A stretch of 64,000 nucleotides of DNA from Nitratiruptor sp. SB155-2 (GCF_000010325.1 NC_009662.1:702501-766500), one strand, 5' to 3'; counted from the stretch's first letter, positions 55,105 through 64,000 are shown. The notes: generated by a model from the sequence alone, not told the origin. Numbers and translations are program-made.

Positions 55105-57126
55105 ATGAGTTTAAATGAAAAATTAACTCAAAATTTTTTAGGCAAAGTAGTTAGAAAAGATCTAACAAAGCTTATTAAAGAGGGCGCCAATGTTCCTATA
55201 TATGTTTTGGAGTATCTGCTTGGAATGTATGCTGCAACAGATGATGAAGAGCTTATCAAAGAGGGAGTAAATAAGGTTAAGGAGATCTTGGCGAAAAATT
55301 ATGTAAGACCTGATGAAAAAGAGATAGTAAAATCAAGGATAAAAGAGAGAGGCAGATACAAAATAATTGATAAGATTTTTGCGAAACTCAATGAAAAAGA
55401 AAATGTTTATGAAGCAGAATTTAGCAATCTCGGAATAAAAAAAGTGATAATTGATGAAAGTTATATAAAAAAATATCAAAAACTTTTAGCTGGAGGAGTG
55501 TGGGCAATTATTACTTTAGAATATTTTTTTGAAGAAAACTCAAAATATTCCCCTTTTCATATAGAAGAACTTAAACCTATTCAGATGCCAAATTTTGATT
55601 TTGAAGAGTTTATTGCTAAAAGAAAAAATTTTACCCGTGAAGAGTGGATGGATATAGTTATTAGAAGTACGGGAATGGAGCCAACGCAATTTGAAGATAA
55701 TGCAAAATGGCATCTCATTGCCAGACTCATTCCTTTTGTAGAAAATAACTATAATATGTGTGAATTAGGACCTAGAGGGACAGGAAAAAGTTTTGTCTAT
55801 AAAGAGTTATCTCCATACTCTATACTAATCAGCGGCGGACAGACTACGGTAGCAAATCTATTTTATAACTTAAGAGAAAGAACGGTAGGTTTGGTTGGAA
55901 GCTGGGATGTTGTAGCTTTTGATGAAGTTGCCGGAATAAAGTTTAAAGATAAAGATGGCATACAGATAATGAAAGATTATATGGAAAGTGGGAGTTTTGC
56001 GAGAGGTAAGCAACAAGTACAGGCAAAAGCCTCTTTTGTATTTGTTGGAAATATTGATGGCAGTATTGAAAATATTGTGAAAACCTCTCATCTATTAAGT
56101 CCTTTCCCACAAGAGATGATTGATACTGCTTTTTTTGATAGATTTCACAACTACATTCCTGGTTGGGAAATTCCTAAAATGAGACCGGAATTTTTTACCA
56201 ATGAATATGGATTTATCACGGATTATATGGCTGAGTGGATGAGAGAGCTTCAAAAATATAATTTTTCCAACGCAATAGATAAATATTTTAAATTAGGGCG
56301 TGACCTTAATCAAAGAGATGTGAAAGCTGTTAAAAAAACTGTGAGTGGGTTACTAAAAATTTTACATCCTGATGAAAGCTATACAAAAGATGATGTCAGA
56401 GATGCTCTTGAATACGCTTTGATAGCAAGGCGAAGAATCAAAGAGCAGTTAAAAAAAATAGGAGGTATGGAATTTTATGATGTTAATTTTTCATACATAG
56501 ATCTATCTGAAGGAAGTGAAATTAGAGTTAGTGTACCTGAAAGTAGTGCTAAAACATTGATTCCATCAGATACATTACCTCCCGGAACTGTTTATACAAT
56601 TGGCGTAAATCCTGAAAATGGACATAAGGGTTTAATTCGATTAGATTTGCAGGTTATTTCTGGAAGTGGCAAATTTGAGCATACTGGATTTAATAATTCA
56701 GAAGTCAAGGAAGAGATAAAAGAGGCGATCAGTTTTATACAGGCAAATCTTCATAGAATTTCAGCCAATGCCAATTTTAAAAATTATGATTACCATTTAA
56801 AAGCTACTGATATTCAATCAATTGGAAAATTCAAAAATATCGAACTATCAATTTTTATAAGTCTATGTAGTGGGATTTTACAAAAAAGTCTACTTCCTCA
56901 AATGGTGATTTTGGGAAGTATGAGTATAGGTGGAGCAATTATTGGAAGTCAAAATCTTGCTGATTTTATGCAAATTGCAGGTGATAGCGGGGCTAAGCGT
57001 ATTTTGATTCCAGCGATTGATATGGCTCAAATTGGAAAAGTACCAGCTGATTTGTTAAGCAGGTTTCAGTTGATTATATATTCTGATCCAATCGATGCGG
57101 TTTTTAAAGCTTTGGGAGTAGAGTAA
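55105..57126 (+). CDS. brxL: BREX Lon-like AAA protein BrxL
   Basis: 673 aa. N-terminal LGKVVRKDLTKLIKEGANVPIYVLEYLLG is typical of BrxL; Walker A GPRGTGKS near 230, Walker B VVAFDEVAG near 275; the C-terminal part resembles a Lon protease domain, with GSMSIGGAIIGSQNLADF in the region of the catalytic Ser. Known BrxL forms DNA-binding rings. Placed last in the operon as in BREX-1. Intact. Confidence 0.92.
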   Translation: MSLNEKLTQNFLGKVVRKDLTKLIKEGANVPIYVLEYLLGMYAATDDEELIKEGVNKVKEILAKNYVRPDEKEIVKSRIKERGRYKIIDKIFAKLNEKENVYEAEFSNLGIKKVIIDESYIKKYQKLLAGGVWAIITLEYFFEENSKYSPFHIEELKPIQMPNFDFEEFIAKRKNFTREEWMDIVIRSTGMEPTQFEDNAKWHLIARLIPFVENNYNMCELGPRGTGKSFVYKELSPYSILISGGQTTVANLFYNLRERTVGLVGSWDVVAFDEVAGIKFKDKDGIQIMKDYMESGSFARGKQQVQAKASFVFVGNIDGSIENIVKTSHLLSPFPQEMIDTAFFDRFHNYIPGWEIPKMRPEFFTNEYGFITDYMAEWMRELQKYNFSNAIDKYFKLGRDLNQRDVKAVKKTVSGLLKILHPDESYTKDDVRDALEYALIARRRIKEQLKKIGGMEFYDVNFSYIDLSEGSEIRVSVPESSAKTLIPSDTLPPGTVYTIGVNPENGHKGLIRLDLQVISGSGKFEHTGFNNSEVKEEIKEAISFIQANLHRISANANFKNYDYHLKATDIQSIGKFKNIELSIFISLCSGILQKSLLPQMVILGSMSIGGAIIGSQNLADFMQIAGDSGAKRILIPAIDMAQIGKVPADLLSRFQLIIYSDPIDAVFKALGVE

Positions 57127-57144
57127 GTGATGAGTTTGACAAGG

Positions 57145-57167
57145 CTCGAACCTGTGACCAACCAGTT
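57145..57167 (-). repeat. Decayed partial copy of the adjacent CAU tRNA
   Basis: CTCGAACCTGTGACCAACC plus AGTT matches 57201-57223 of the intact tRNA at 21 of 23 positions, covering the T arm, variable loop and 3' anticodon strand. Weaker similarity extends to the left. It lies between brxL and the tRNA and may be an old attachment-site copy or a degraded tandem tRNA. Confidence 0.6.
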
Positions 57168-57183
57168 CTATCCTCAAAATGCT

Positions 57184-57260
57184 TGGTGGGCTCGGCAGGA
57201 CTCGAACCTGCGACCAACCGGTTATGAGCCGGTTGCTCTAACCAACTGAGCTACGAGCCC
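57184..57260 (-). tRNA. tRNA with CAT anticodon (elongator Met, or Ile2)
   Basis: 77 nt with encoded CCA; acceptor GGGCTCG pairs with CGAGCCC. It lacks initiator features. CAU is read by elongator tRNA-Met or, after lysidine modification, tRNA-Ile; the body GTAGCTCAGTTGGTTAGAGC is closer to elongator Met. Its 3' end faces the BREX island. It is 1 base from the rodA stop and may be co-transcribed with it. Confidence 0.93.
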
Positions 57261-57261
57261 T

Positions 57262-58365
57262 TCAAAGTTGTCTGGAATTATACAAAAATCTAAATCTGAA
57301 TGCAAGAAGATGCTCTAAAATACCGAATAAAATCATAAAATTGATAAAACTGCTTCCTCCATAACTCATAAATGGTAACGGAACACCCACAACCGGAGCC
57401 AATCCCACTGTCATGGCGATATTGACGCTCATATAGGTAAAAATCAAAAGAGCGATACTGGCAGCCACGACCTGCGTGAAAAAGTCTCCTTTTAATTTGA
57501 CATAAATACTAAAAAGATGCAGTATAAGAAGTCCATAGAGAAAAAGAAGCAGCATTGCACCGAAAAAACCGAAACGTTCTATAAAATATGCAAAAATAAA
57601 ATCACTAGTGGCGATAGGAAGAAATTTGAGCTGGGTCTGTGTTGCCTCTTGGGATGGCTTGCCGGTCAATCCTCCCGAACCTATCGCAATGATTGATTGT
57701 TGGACGTGATAGCTCGGTTTTTCACTTAAAAAATCTTCTATTCTTTTCTTTTGATAGTCATGTAAAAGATATTTATATGAAACGGGAACCATGAAAGAAA
57801 ATATCATAAAAAGAGTGATCCATATTTTCCAATGGACTCCGATGATAAATAGCACACCATACCCGATAATGAGCAAAATCAAGGCTGTTCCAAGATCTGG
57901 CTCTTTTGCGATGAGTAGAAATGGAAGCAGGATATAAAAAGAGATTTTGAAAAATTCCTTCCATCCGTAGCCGGATTTAGGGGGAGGGTTGTTATGAACA
58001 AGGTAGGCAAGCATGAGGATGAAAGCCGGTTTGAAAAGTTCCGATGGTTGAAGGGTAAAATGTGTAAAAGGGATTTCAAGCCATCTTTTGGCACCGAGTT
58101 TACTCACACCAAAAAGATCTACACTAATCAGCAAGACAATCATAAACCAATACATTGATGGGATGAGCCACTTATACTCTCTAATAGGAGAGAGAAAAGC
58201 GATAACAAAACTAGCAAATCCAAGCGCGTAGTAGATCATCTGTTTGTGGGCTAAAACGGGATTGACATCTTTTATGAGGTAATGCGAAATAATAAGAAAT
58301 GGTATAATCAAAATTAAAAGCACAGTATCGAAATGCAAGAAAATTCGTCTGTCGATTCCTATCAT
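57262..58365 (-). CDS. rodA: RodA/FtsW-family SEDS glycosyltransferase
   Basis: 367 aa from ATG 58365, the RodA length; about ten membrane helices. Conserved PSELFKPAF, KEPDLGTALIL, GSGGLTGKPSQEATQTQLKFLPIATSDFIFAYFIE and VGVPLPFMSYGGSS. It polymerises peptidoglycan during elongation with a class B PBP. RodA is preferred over FtsW by FLPIATSDFIFA and length. The Shine-Dalgarno is weak. Confidence 0.9.
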   Translation of the reverse strand: MIGIDRRIFLHFDTVLLILIIPFLIISHYLIKDVNPVLAHKQMIYYALGFASFVIAFLSPIREYKWLIPSMYWFMIVLLISVDLFGVSKLGAKRWLEIPFTHFTLQPSELFKPAFILMLAYLVHNNPPPKSGYGWKEFFKISFYILLPFLLIAKEPDLGTALILLIIGYGVLFIIGVHWKIWITLFMIFSFMVPVSYKYLLHDYQKKRIEDFLSEKPSYHVQQSIIAIGSGGLTGKPSQEATQTQLKFLPIATSDFIFAYFIERFGFFGAMLLLFLYGLLILHLFSIYVKLKGDFFTQVVAASIALLIFTYMSVNIAMTVGLAPVVGVPLPFMSYGGSSFINFMILFGILEHLLAFRFRFLYNSRQL

Positions 58366-58409
58366 GAGGCTACTTTTTTTTTCACACAATTATATCTTAA
58401 AGGAGATTA

Positions 58410-59369
58410 TTGGAAAAAATAACATTTACAAATAGGGAAAAAGAGCGACTTGATAAAGCACTTGCCAAGAAGTTGCAAAAACCAAGAAACCAAATCGAAC
58501 AACTTATTAAACAGGGGTATGTTCGCATCAATGGAAAGATCGAGAAGAAGGCTGGAAGTAAGCTTAAAAGTGGCGATTTGGTAGAAGTGACCATCCCTGA
58601 ACCTAAAGTTTCACAGCCAAAAGATGTCCATTTCGATGTGGAAAGAATTTATGAAGATGAGGATATATTGGTCTTAAACAAACCTGCCGGCCTTGTTGTC
58701 CATCCGGCCCCAAGTGTCAAAGAGCCTACGCTTGTGGATTGGCTCAAAGCAAACGATATTTCTCTTTCAACACTCAGTGGAGAAGAGCGCCATGGTATCG
58801 TGCATAGACTTGACAAGGAAACGAGCGGATTGATTGTAATTGCTAAAAACAATGAGACCCATCAGGCTCTATCGAAGCAGCTACAGGATAAAAGTATGGG
58901 TCGATACTATCTGGCAATTGTCGAGCCGCCTTTAAAAGAGGACCTCATAATAGAAAAACCGATTGCAAGAAATCCCAAAAATAGATTGAAAATGGGAGTA
59001 GTGGAGGGCGGAAGATATGCTAAATCCGCTTTTGTAAAACTAACGACGAGTAAAAATAATAAATATGAATTAATCGGAGCAAAACTTTTTACTGGCAGGA
59101 CACATCAAATAAGAGTCCATTTGGCTTCGATAAACCGCCATATTCTGGGTGATAGTTTATATGGCTTTAAGAGCAAAAGCGTTACAATACCTAGAGTTTT
59201 TTTACATGCTTATATACTCTATCTCAAGCATCCAAAGAGTGGGGAAAAGATGCGTTTTTTGGCACCTGTTCCGGAAGATATGCTTGACTTTTTGCAAAAA
59301 TATTTCGAGGAGAATATTGATGAAACGATTCATGTGGATAGCTTTATTGGGCGTTTTGCTTCTTTTTAG
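58410..59369 (+). CDS. rluD: Ribosomal large subunit pseudouridine synthase, RluD type
   Basis: 319 aa, starting at TTG 58410, five bases after AAAGGAG. S4 domain at about 10-70 (KALAKKLQKPRNQIEQLIKQG), then the catalytic GIVHRLDKETSGLIV with Asp near 138, and TGRTHQIRVHLA. It modifies 23S rRNA helix 69. The end overlaps the start of the next gene by 50 bases, unusual in this compact genome but consistent with both reading frames. Confidence 0.92.
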   Translation: MEKITFTNREKERLDKALAKKLQKPRNQIEQLIKQGYVRINGKIEKKAGSKLKSGDLVEVTIPEPKVSQPKDVHFDVERIYEDEDILVLNKPAGLVVHPAPSVKEPTLVDWLKANDISLSTLSGEERHGIVHRLDKETSGLIVIAKNNETHQALSKQLQDKSMGRYYLAIVEPPLKEDLIIEKPIARNPKNRLKMGVVEGGRYAKSAFVKLTTSKNNKYELIGAKLFTGRTHQIRVHLASINRHILGDSLYGFKSKSVTIPRVFLHAYILYLKHPKSGEKMRFLAPVPEDMLDFLQKYFEENIDETIHVDSFIGRFASF

Positions 59370-60558
59370 CGGATGTGCCGTTCAACCTCAGCCATCCAAA
59401 CCGAAAATCGATCCAAATTTACCAACTGTTTCAAAGATTCGTAGTCTATCAGATATGACCTCTATTGCTTTGGAATGGAATCCAGTATATGATGATAGAA
59501 TTGCCGGATACAACATTTATCGCTCTACAACCGGAAAAAAATATAAACGCATTGCAGTGATTAAAGATAGGTACAGCTCCCACTATCTGGATAAAAAACT
59601 TAAACCAGCAACAAAATATTTTTATACGATGAGTACCTTTAATAAAGACAAAAGAGAATCTAGACTGAGTCAGCCTCACGAAGTTTCAACGGCTCCATAC
59701 CCGGAACCTATCGCATTTGCGGAGGCGATCGATCATTTGCCAAGAGAAGTAAAATTGATCTGGCGACCCCATCCGAACCCGAGAGTCCAGTGGTATGTGA
59801 TTGAGCGTAGCACCCCTGAAAACGAAAAATGGAAAGAGGTTGCCAGACTTCAAGGCAGGCTCAATGCAGAATATATCGACAGAGGACTTGAGGATAAGAA
59901 AATATATCTGTACCGGATTAAAGCAATTACTTGCGATGGGGTAGAGTCCAAACCGACACTTCCTATAAAAGCCTCTACGAAACCAAGACCGAAAGTGGTA
60001 CAAGGTCTTAAAGCGACAACGAATCTTCCTAAAAAGATTGTGGTGACCTGGCGGCCAAATAGCGAACCCGATTTACAATACTACAAAGTCTACAAAAGTA
60101 TTTTCCAAATCGGACCGTATCTTGTGGTTGCCAAAACAAAAAGTACGAAGTATGTCGATCTTTTGGATGAGGATGGCGTCAAACGCTATTACAAGGTGAC
60201 GGCAGTGGATGCAGACGGTTTGGAAAGCTTCAAGCAAGATGTTCCTGCTGTGGGACAAACACTTCCAAAACCGTTGCCGCCTGTCGTTATGGAACACAAA
60301 TTGGAAAATGGAACGCTGTTTATACGATGGACATCTCCCGATCAAAGAGCGGTGAGCTATATCGTGGATAAAAAAGAGATCGATGGTATTTTGAATGTAA
60401 AAGAGTTTGAGTATAAAAACATCAAAAGCACATCGTTTACTGATGCTGGTTTGAGACCAGGTGTAAAATATGTGTACAAAATATATGCCGTGGATAAATA
60501 TGGACTTGTTTCCAAACCGAGTGAAAAGATTGAGATTAAAATACCGGAACAAGAGTAG
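59320..60558 (+). CDS. Fibronectin type III repeat lipoprotein
   Basis: 412 aa from ATG 59320, with GAGGAG upstream. Lipoprotein signal MKRFMWIALLGVLLLFSGC; Cys20 would be lipidated, followed by AVQP so outer-membrane sorting is expected. Four fibronectin-III-like domains follow, each with an ALEWNP/LIWRPH/VTWRPN/IRWTSP strand and a YRS/YKV-type tyrosine strand. Such proteins bind other proteins or the cell wall. Exact role unknown. Confidence 0.82.
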   Translation: MKRFMWIALLGVLLLFSGCAVQPQPSKPKIDPNLPTVSKIRSLSDMTSIALEWNPVYDDRIAGYNIYRSTTGKKYKRIAVIKDRYSSHYLDKKLKPATKYFYTMSTFNKDKRESRLSQPHEVSTAPYPEPIAFAEAIDHLPREVKLIWRPHPNPRVQWYVIERSTPENEKWKEVARLQGRLNAEYIDRGLEDKKIYLYRIKAITCDGVESKPTLPIKASTKPRPKVVQGLKATTNLPKKIVVTWRPNSEPDLQYYKVYKSIFQIGPYLVVAKTKSTKYVDLLDEDGVKRYYKVTAVDADGLESFKQDVPAVGQTLPKPLPPVVMEHKLENGTLFIRWTSPDQRAVSYIVDKKEIDGILNVKEFEYKNIKSTSFTDAGLRPGVKYVYKIYAVDKYGLVSKPSEKIEIKIPEQE

Positions 60559-61737
60559 ATGCCGCATATCGTAGCGAAGCATTTTCACCATTTCGATACG
60601 CCCGTTACGAAAGAGGGGTATCGATTTTTATGGTTTGCAAGGCCTTTGGTCAATGCCAAAGATGAACTGGTTGCTGTCGAATATGATAAAAAACCTTTTT
60701 TACTGACGATAAAACCCAAAAGGGATGGTACTTTTGTCATAAAGGGTGACAAGATAACAAGACTCTCTCCTACTGTCTTAATGAAAATGGCTCTGAAAAA
60801 TTTTTGTGATCTGGCACAATGTGATGTGTTGTACGACAATCTTTCAACGATTAAAACTTCTCATGCACAAAAAGCAAGAGAGTTTCTGAAAGAGATAGAC
60901 TTTTTCATTGAACAATTTCCCAAAAACAAAGAGGTTTGGATAGAGATAGGATTTGGCAGTGGAAGACATCTACTTTATCAAGCACAGCAGCATCCCGATA
61001 CGATATTCATAGGAATTGAAATCCACAAGCCTTCCGTTGAACAAGTCCTTAAGCAAATCGCGTTGAAAGATTTGAAAAATCTTTATATTATAGATTACGA
61101 TGCGAGGCTCTTTTTGGAGTTTGTTCCTTCGAATGTGGTAGGAAAGATATTCGTTCATTTCCCAGTGCCTTGGGATAAAAAACCTCACAGAAGAGTCTTC
61201 TCCAAGCCTTTTATCGAAGAAGCCAAGCGAGTCTTGAAAGTGGATGGCGTTTTAGAACTGCGTACAGACAGTATCAACTATTTCGAGTATGCTTTGGATC
61301 TTTTGTTGCAAGAAAAAAAAGTCAAATTTGAAGTTGCAAAAAATATCGAGCCTCCTGTGAGTAGCAAATATGAAGATCGATGGACTAGGCTAGGAAAAGA
61401 TATCTATGATATTCGTATGTTCAATCTGGAGTTTTCCGAACAACCAATTTTACATTGCGACTTTTCATTCGAAACTGTTTCATATGATGAGTCAAAACTT
61501 GAGCAATTACATTTCACTCCCCAAGTATATGATAATTTTTTTGTCCATTTTGAAAAACTCTATGCCATTGAAAATGGTGGGAAGGTAATACGTCTCTCTT
61601 TTGGAAGCTTTGATCGTCCTGAGCACAAATATCTCGTATTCAAAGATGGAAATATCTCTTATTTTCCTAAAAAGCCGGTTTTGTCCAAAGCGAATGTAGC
61701 AGCACATAAAAAGATTTTGGAGCTGCTTCATGGCTAA
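60559..61737 (+). CDS. trmB: tRNA (guanine-N7-)-methyltransferase TrmB, long form
   Basis: 392 aa, against about 240 in E. coli. A Campylobacterota-type N-terminal extension (about 1-125), then the methyltransferase: WIEIGFGSGRHLLYQAQQHP, IGIEIHKPSVEQ, FVHFPVPWDKKPHRRVF and LRTDSINYFEYA; a C-terminal extension follows to the end. It makes m7G46 in tRNA. The gene begins directly after the previous stop and ends 8 bases inside ftsE. Confidence 0.92.
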   Translation: MPHIVAKHFHHFDTPVTKEGYRFLWFARPLVNAKDELVAVEYDKKPFLLTIKPKRDGTFVIKGDKITRLSPTVLMKMALKNFCDLAQCDVLYDNLSTIKTSHAQKAREFLKEIDFFIEQFPKNKEVWIEIGFGSGRHLLYQAQQHPDTIFIGIEIHKPSVEQVLKQIALKDLKNLYIIDYDARLFLEFVPSNVVGKIFVHFPVPWDKKPHRRVFSKPFIEEAKRVLKVDGVLELRTDSINYFEYALDLLLQEKKVKFEVAKNIEPPVSSKYEDRWTRLGKDIYDIRMFNLEFSEQPILHCDFSFETVSYDESKLEQLHFTPQVYDNFFVHFEKLYAIENGGKVIRLSFGSFDRPEHKYLVFKDGNISYFPKKPVLSKANVAAHKKILELLHG

Positions 61738-62404
61738 GAGCGTTATCATCGCAAAAGATCTCACTTTGGCATACAAAAAAGATAGACCTGTAATAAAAAA
61801 TAGTACATTTGACATTAAAAGTGGCAGTTTTGTTTTGATAACGGGTGCGAGCGGAAGCGGAAAATCGACACTTTTGAAATCTTTTTACGGTGAAATGAAG
61901 CCCTTGCAAGGAGTTTTGAAAATAGGAGGGATCTCCCTTCATGATATCACCTCTTCGAAGCTCTCACTACTGAGGCGAAATCTTGGAATCATCTTTCAAG
62001 ATTACAGACTCATCAACGAATGGAATGTCAAGCGCAATGTGATGTTGCCACTGGTCATAGCTGGTTTTCCAAAAGAGGTTTGCGAAGAGCAGACAAAAAA
62101 ACTTCTCAAACATGTGAAACTAAGCGGAAAAGAGTTTGCATATCCACTTGAACTGAGCGGTGGAGAACAGCAAAGGGTCGCCATGGCAAGAGCCCTTGCA
62201 CACAATCCTTTCATCATTTTGGCCGATGAACCTACTGGCAATCTTGATGAGTACTCTTCCAAAGTGATTTGGGGGTTGCTGGAGGGGGCAAACGTACAGC
62301 TAGGAACTACGGTAGTCGTCGTTACACATTCCATACCCAAATATCTTGGAGTTCATTTCAAACATTATCATATAGACAACGGGATAGTGCATGCGATCTC
62401 TTAA
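61730..62404 (+). CDS. ftsE: Cell-division ABC ATPase FtsE
   Basis: 224 aa. Walker A GASGSGKST near 40, LSGGEQQRVAMARAL, Walker B FIILADEPTGNLDE. Followed at once by an ftsX-type permease and an EnvC-like gene, so it is the FtsEX complex that triggers peptidoglycan hydrolysis at the septum. It overlaps trmB by 8 and ftsX by 14 bases. Confidence 0.92.
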   Translation: MAKSVIIAKDLTLAYKKDRPVIKNSTFDIKSGSFVLITGASGSGKSTLLKSFYGEMKPLQGVLKIGGISLHDITSSKLSLLRRNLGIIFQDYRLINEWNVKRNVMLPLVIAGFPKEVCEEQTKKLLKHVKLSGKEFAYPLELSGGEQQRVAMARALAHNPFIILADEPTGNLDEYSSKVIWGLLEGANVQLGTTVVVVTHSIPKYLGVHFKHYHIDNGIVHAIS

Positions 62405-63206
62405 AAATCATCTCTCTTTGATTATTCCTCTTTTTGCAATCCTGTTTGCTGTAGAGTTTTATCTATTGATAGAGCGGGCAATTCACTCTTACGAAAAAAA
62501 ATTGGCGCAAGACTATTCTATTATTCTTGTTGCAAAAAAACCGTTGGATACTAACAGTTTAAAAAAACAGTTTCCTCTTATTGCGAATGTTGAAAGTATC
62601 GATCCTAAGCAAGTGATAAAGAGATTGAAAATGAGAGGAATTGAAGTCGATTTTCAATCCTTAGAAAATTTCTTGCCCTATTTTTACAAAATTACTTTAC
62701 AAAAATTTCTTTCCAATGAAGAGATAGAAAAGATAAAAAAGAAGCTTTTGCACCTTTCTTCAGTAACAAGAGTAGAAATTTTCACTCAGACCCATCATAA
62801 AATGTATCAATTTTTACTTTTTGTAAAGAACATTACCCAATTATTCTTGGCTATTATTGTGCTTACAAGTGGTATGTTGGTTTTCAAACAGATCGAGATA
62901 TGGTTTTTGGAACACAAGGAGCGAATGTATATCATGTCACTATTTGGTGCCTCTTGGTGGATGCGCAATGCCGTTTTGTTTAAACTTGCAATAACAGATA
63001 CTATAGCGAGCGTTGTCTTGGTTGCAGGAGTGGTTTGGTATCTCCTTCATACCCATCTTTTTCAATCCTTTTTGGGGTTGGATCTTACATTCGATCCAAA
63101 TACCATCGTCTTCGAAGATGCCGGCTGGTTATTTTCGATAGGATTGATTGTGTCGTTTATCACGATTGTAATCATCTCTATGAAAGAGCCAAGTTCGGGT
63201 AGATGA
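62391..63206 (+). CDS. ftsX: Cell-division permease FtsX
   Basis: 271 aa. Four membrane helices: one N-terminal (about 11-27), three in the C-terminal half. The periplasmic part between (about 30-145) is the loop that binds EnvC-type activators. LFGASWWMRNAVLFKLAI is typical of FtsX. The stop overlaps the next gene as ATGA. Confidence 0.9.
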   Translation: MRSLKNHLSLIIPLFAILFAVEFYLLIERAIHSYEKKLAQDYSIILVAKKPLDTNSLKKQFPLIANVESIDPKQVIKRLKMRGIEVDFQSLENFLPYFYKITLQKFLSNEEIEKIKKKLLHLSSVTRVEIFTQTHHKMYQFLLFVKNITQLFLAIIVLTSGMLVFKQIEIWFLEHKERMYIMSLFGASWWMRNAVLFKLAITDTIASVVLVAGVVWYLLHTHLFQSFLGLDLTFDPNTIVFEDAGWLFSIGLIVSFITIVIISMKEPSSGR

Positions 63207-64000
63207 GAATTTTCATAATTCCTTTTTTGATCATTGTCAGTCTATTTGGTACACAAATAGAGAAGAGAATCTCTGCATCAAAAACGAAACTTATACAAAC
63301 ATCGAAAAAAATATCTGGTGTCAATACGACACTTGCAAAATTGGCTCGTTCTATACGTAAACTAAGAACTGATCTTGACTCAATCGATACGAGATTATCA
63401 GCACTTTCCAAAAAGTATGAGAATTTATCCAAACAGTACAAGGAAAAACGAAAAACTGCCCACGATTTAAATCAATCCATTCATATATTATGTGAGAAGG
63501 AGACGCTCCTGCGGCAAAACCTTGTACTTCTCATATCCCAAAATTTTTCAAAATCTCTTTTACTCTCTTCACTGCATCAACCCACGCAGGAGGCTATCTT
63601 AGATGAAGAGACTTTGAAAGCCATTGAAAAAATTGAGAAGAGTCGGATCAAACAGATGGGATCGGAATATGAGAAAACGAAGCAAAAACTGCAAAAGCAA
63701 CAGGAAAAACTCACCAGGCTTCAAAAGGAGATTCAACAGATCATCTCTTTACAAAAAGATCTCAAAAAACTAAAGAAACAAAAACAGGAAAAAATTAAAG
63801 TACTTTCAAAGAAAAAGAGGCGTTACGATGAAGAGCTTCAAGCTTTGATGGAGCAGAAACGCTCTTTGGCCAAAACATTGTCGAGACTGCAGATCCTACA
63901 GAGAAGAAGGGGCTCAAAGGCGAAAAATGTATCAGTGAAGAAATATGGATCGAAATCGTATAAAAAGATCAAAACTGTTCGATATCGCGGACCCAAAACA
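63203..64000 (+). CDS. envC: EnvC-like murein hydrolase activator, N-terminal part (partial)
   Basis: 266 codons before the window ends, no stop. Signal peptide MRIFIIPFLIIVSLFG, then a long coiled coil (about 25-240) rich in Lys, Leu and Gln, such as QKLQKQQEKLTRLQKEIQQI, as in EnvC. The expected C-terminal LytM/M23 domain lies beyond the edge. Order ftsE-ftsX-envC supports the assignment. Confidence 0.85.
   Translation, partial: MRIFIIPFLIIVSLFGTQIEKRISASKTKLIQTSKKISGVNTTLAKLARSIRKLRTDLDSIDTRLSALSKKYENLSKQYKEKRKTAHDLNQSIHILCEKETLLRQNLVLLISQNFSKSLLLSSLHQPTQEAILDEETLKAIEKIEKSRIKQMGSEYEKTKQKLQKQQEKLTRLQKEIQQIISLQKDLKKLKKQKQEKIKVLSKKKRRYDEELQALMEQKRSLAKTLSRLQILQRRRGSKAKNVSVKKYGSKSYKKIKTVRYRGPKT

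Overview
The window reads as chromosome of a member of the Campylobacterota (former Epsilonproteobacteria), most likely a hydrothermal-vent lineage of the Nitratiruptor/Nautilia/Sulfurimonas kind. This is inferred from remembered gene content: a Hyf/complex-I-like membrane operon, a long TrmB, an FtsEX-EnvC cluster, a FabL-like SDR beside dapA, and dense operons whose genes overlap by ATGA or TGATG. No rRNA genes and no CRISPR array were seen. The first 69 bases are the 3' end of a GGDEF protein, and the last gene, an EnvC-like protein, runs off the right edge.

Region 62-6321 (minus) is one tightly packed housekeeping operon: pyrD, an M16 peptidase, dapA, a FabL-like enoyl reductase, pgsA, rseP and yggS. 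trmA is divergent at 6383. Region 7455-15445 (minus) runs folD, lepB, an M50 protease, rpiB, an unlisted 35-aa membrane peptide, apt, trpB, a DedA protein, pepA and ychF. At 15520 a monohaem cytochrome c is coupled to a CitE-like lyase behind a perfect palindrome. Region 16779-23435 (minus) is a six-gene hydrogenase-4/complex-I-like operon. Its large subunit has lost all four nickel-ligand cysteines while its small subunit keeps its Fe-S ligands, so it looks like an Ehr-type complex and not a hydrogenase.

Region 23579-45648 is mostly housekeeping: tonB, hemL, atpZ, rpoD, three tRNAs (fMet, Gln, Glu), an IS481-like element sitting against the tRNA promoter, leuD with an apparent frameshift, leuB, a CCA-type nucleotidyltransferase, purU, trmL, glyS, an MnmC-type oxidoreductase, hemH, an HDAC-family amidohydrolase, an ABC exporter, an L,D-transpeptidase beside a YcbK-type protein, and ugd.

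Region 45649-57183 is a visibly A+T-rich island ending at a CAU tRNA gene. It carries a rearranged BREX locus: a DEAD-box helicase broken by an in-frame TGA and truncated by an IS3-family element, a Panacea-domain gene, a pglX that keeps only its C-terminal half, a two-gene AbiEii-type cassette between 25-bp direct repeats, then intact pglZ and brxL. brxA, brxB, brxC and the methylase half of pglX are not in the window. The repeats copy the pglX end/pglZ start junction, which records how the cassette was inserted. A decayed partial tRNA copy lies beside the intact tRNA at the island edge.

Region 57262-64000 returns to core genes: rodA, rluD, a fibronectin-III lipoprotein, trmB, ftsE, ftsX and the start of an envC-like gene, a set centred on cell-wall synthesis and division.
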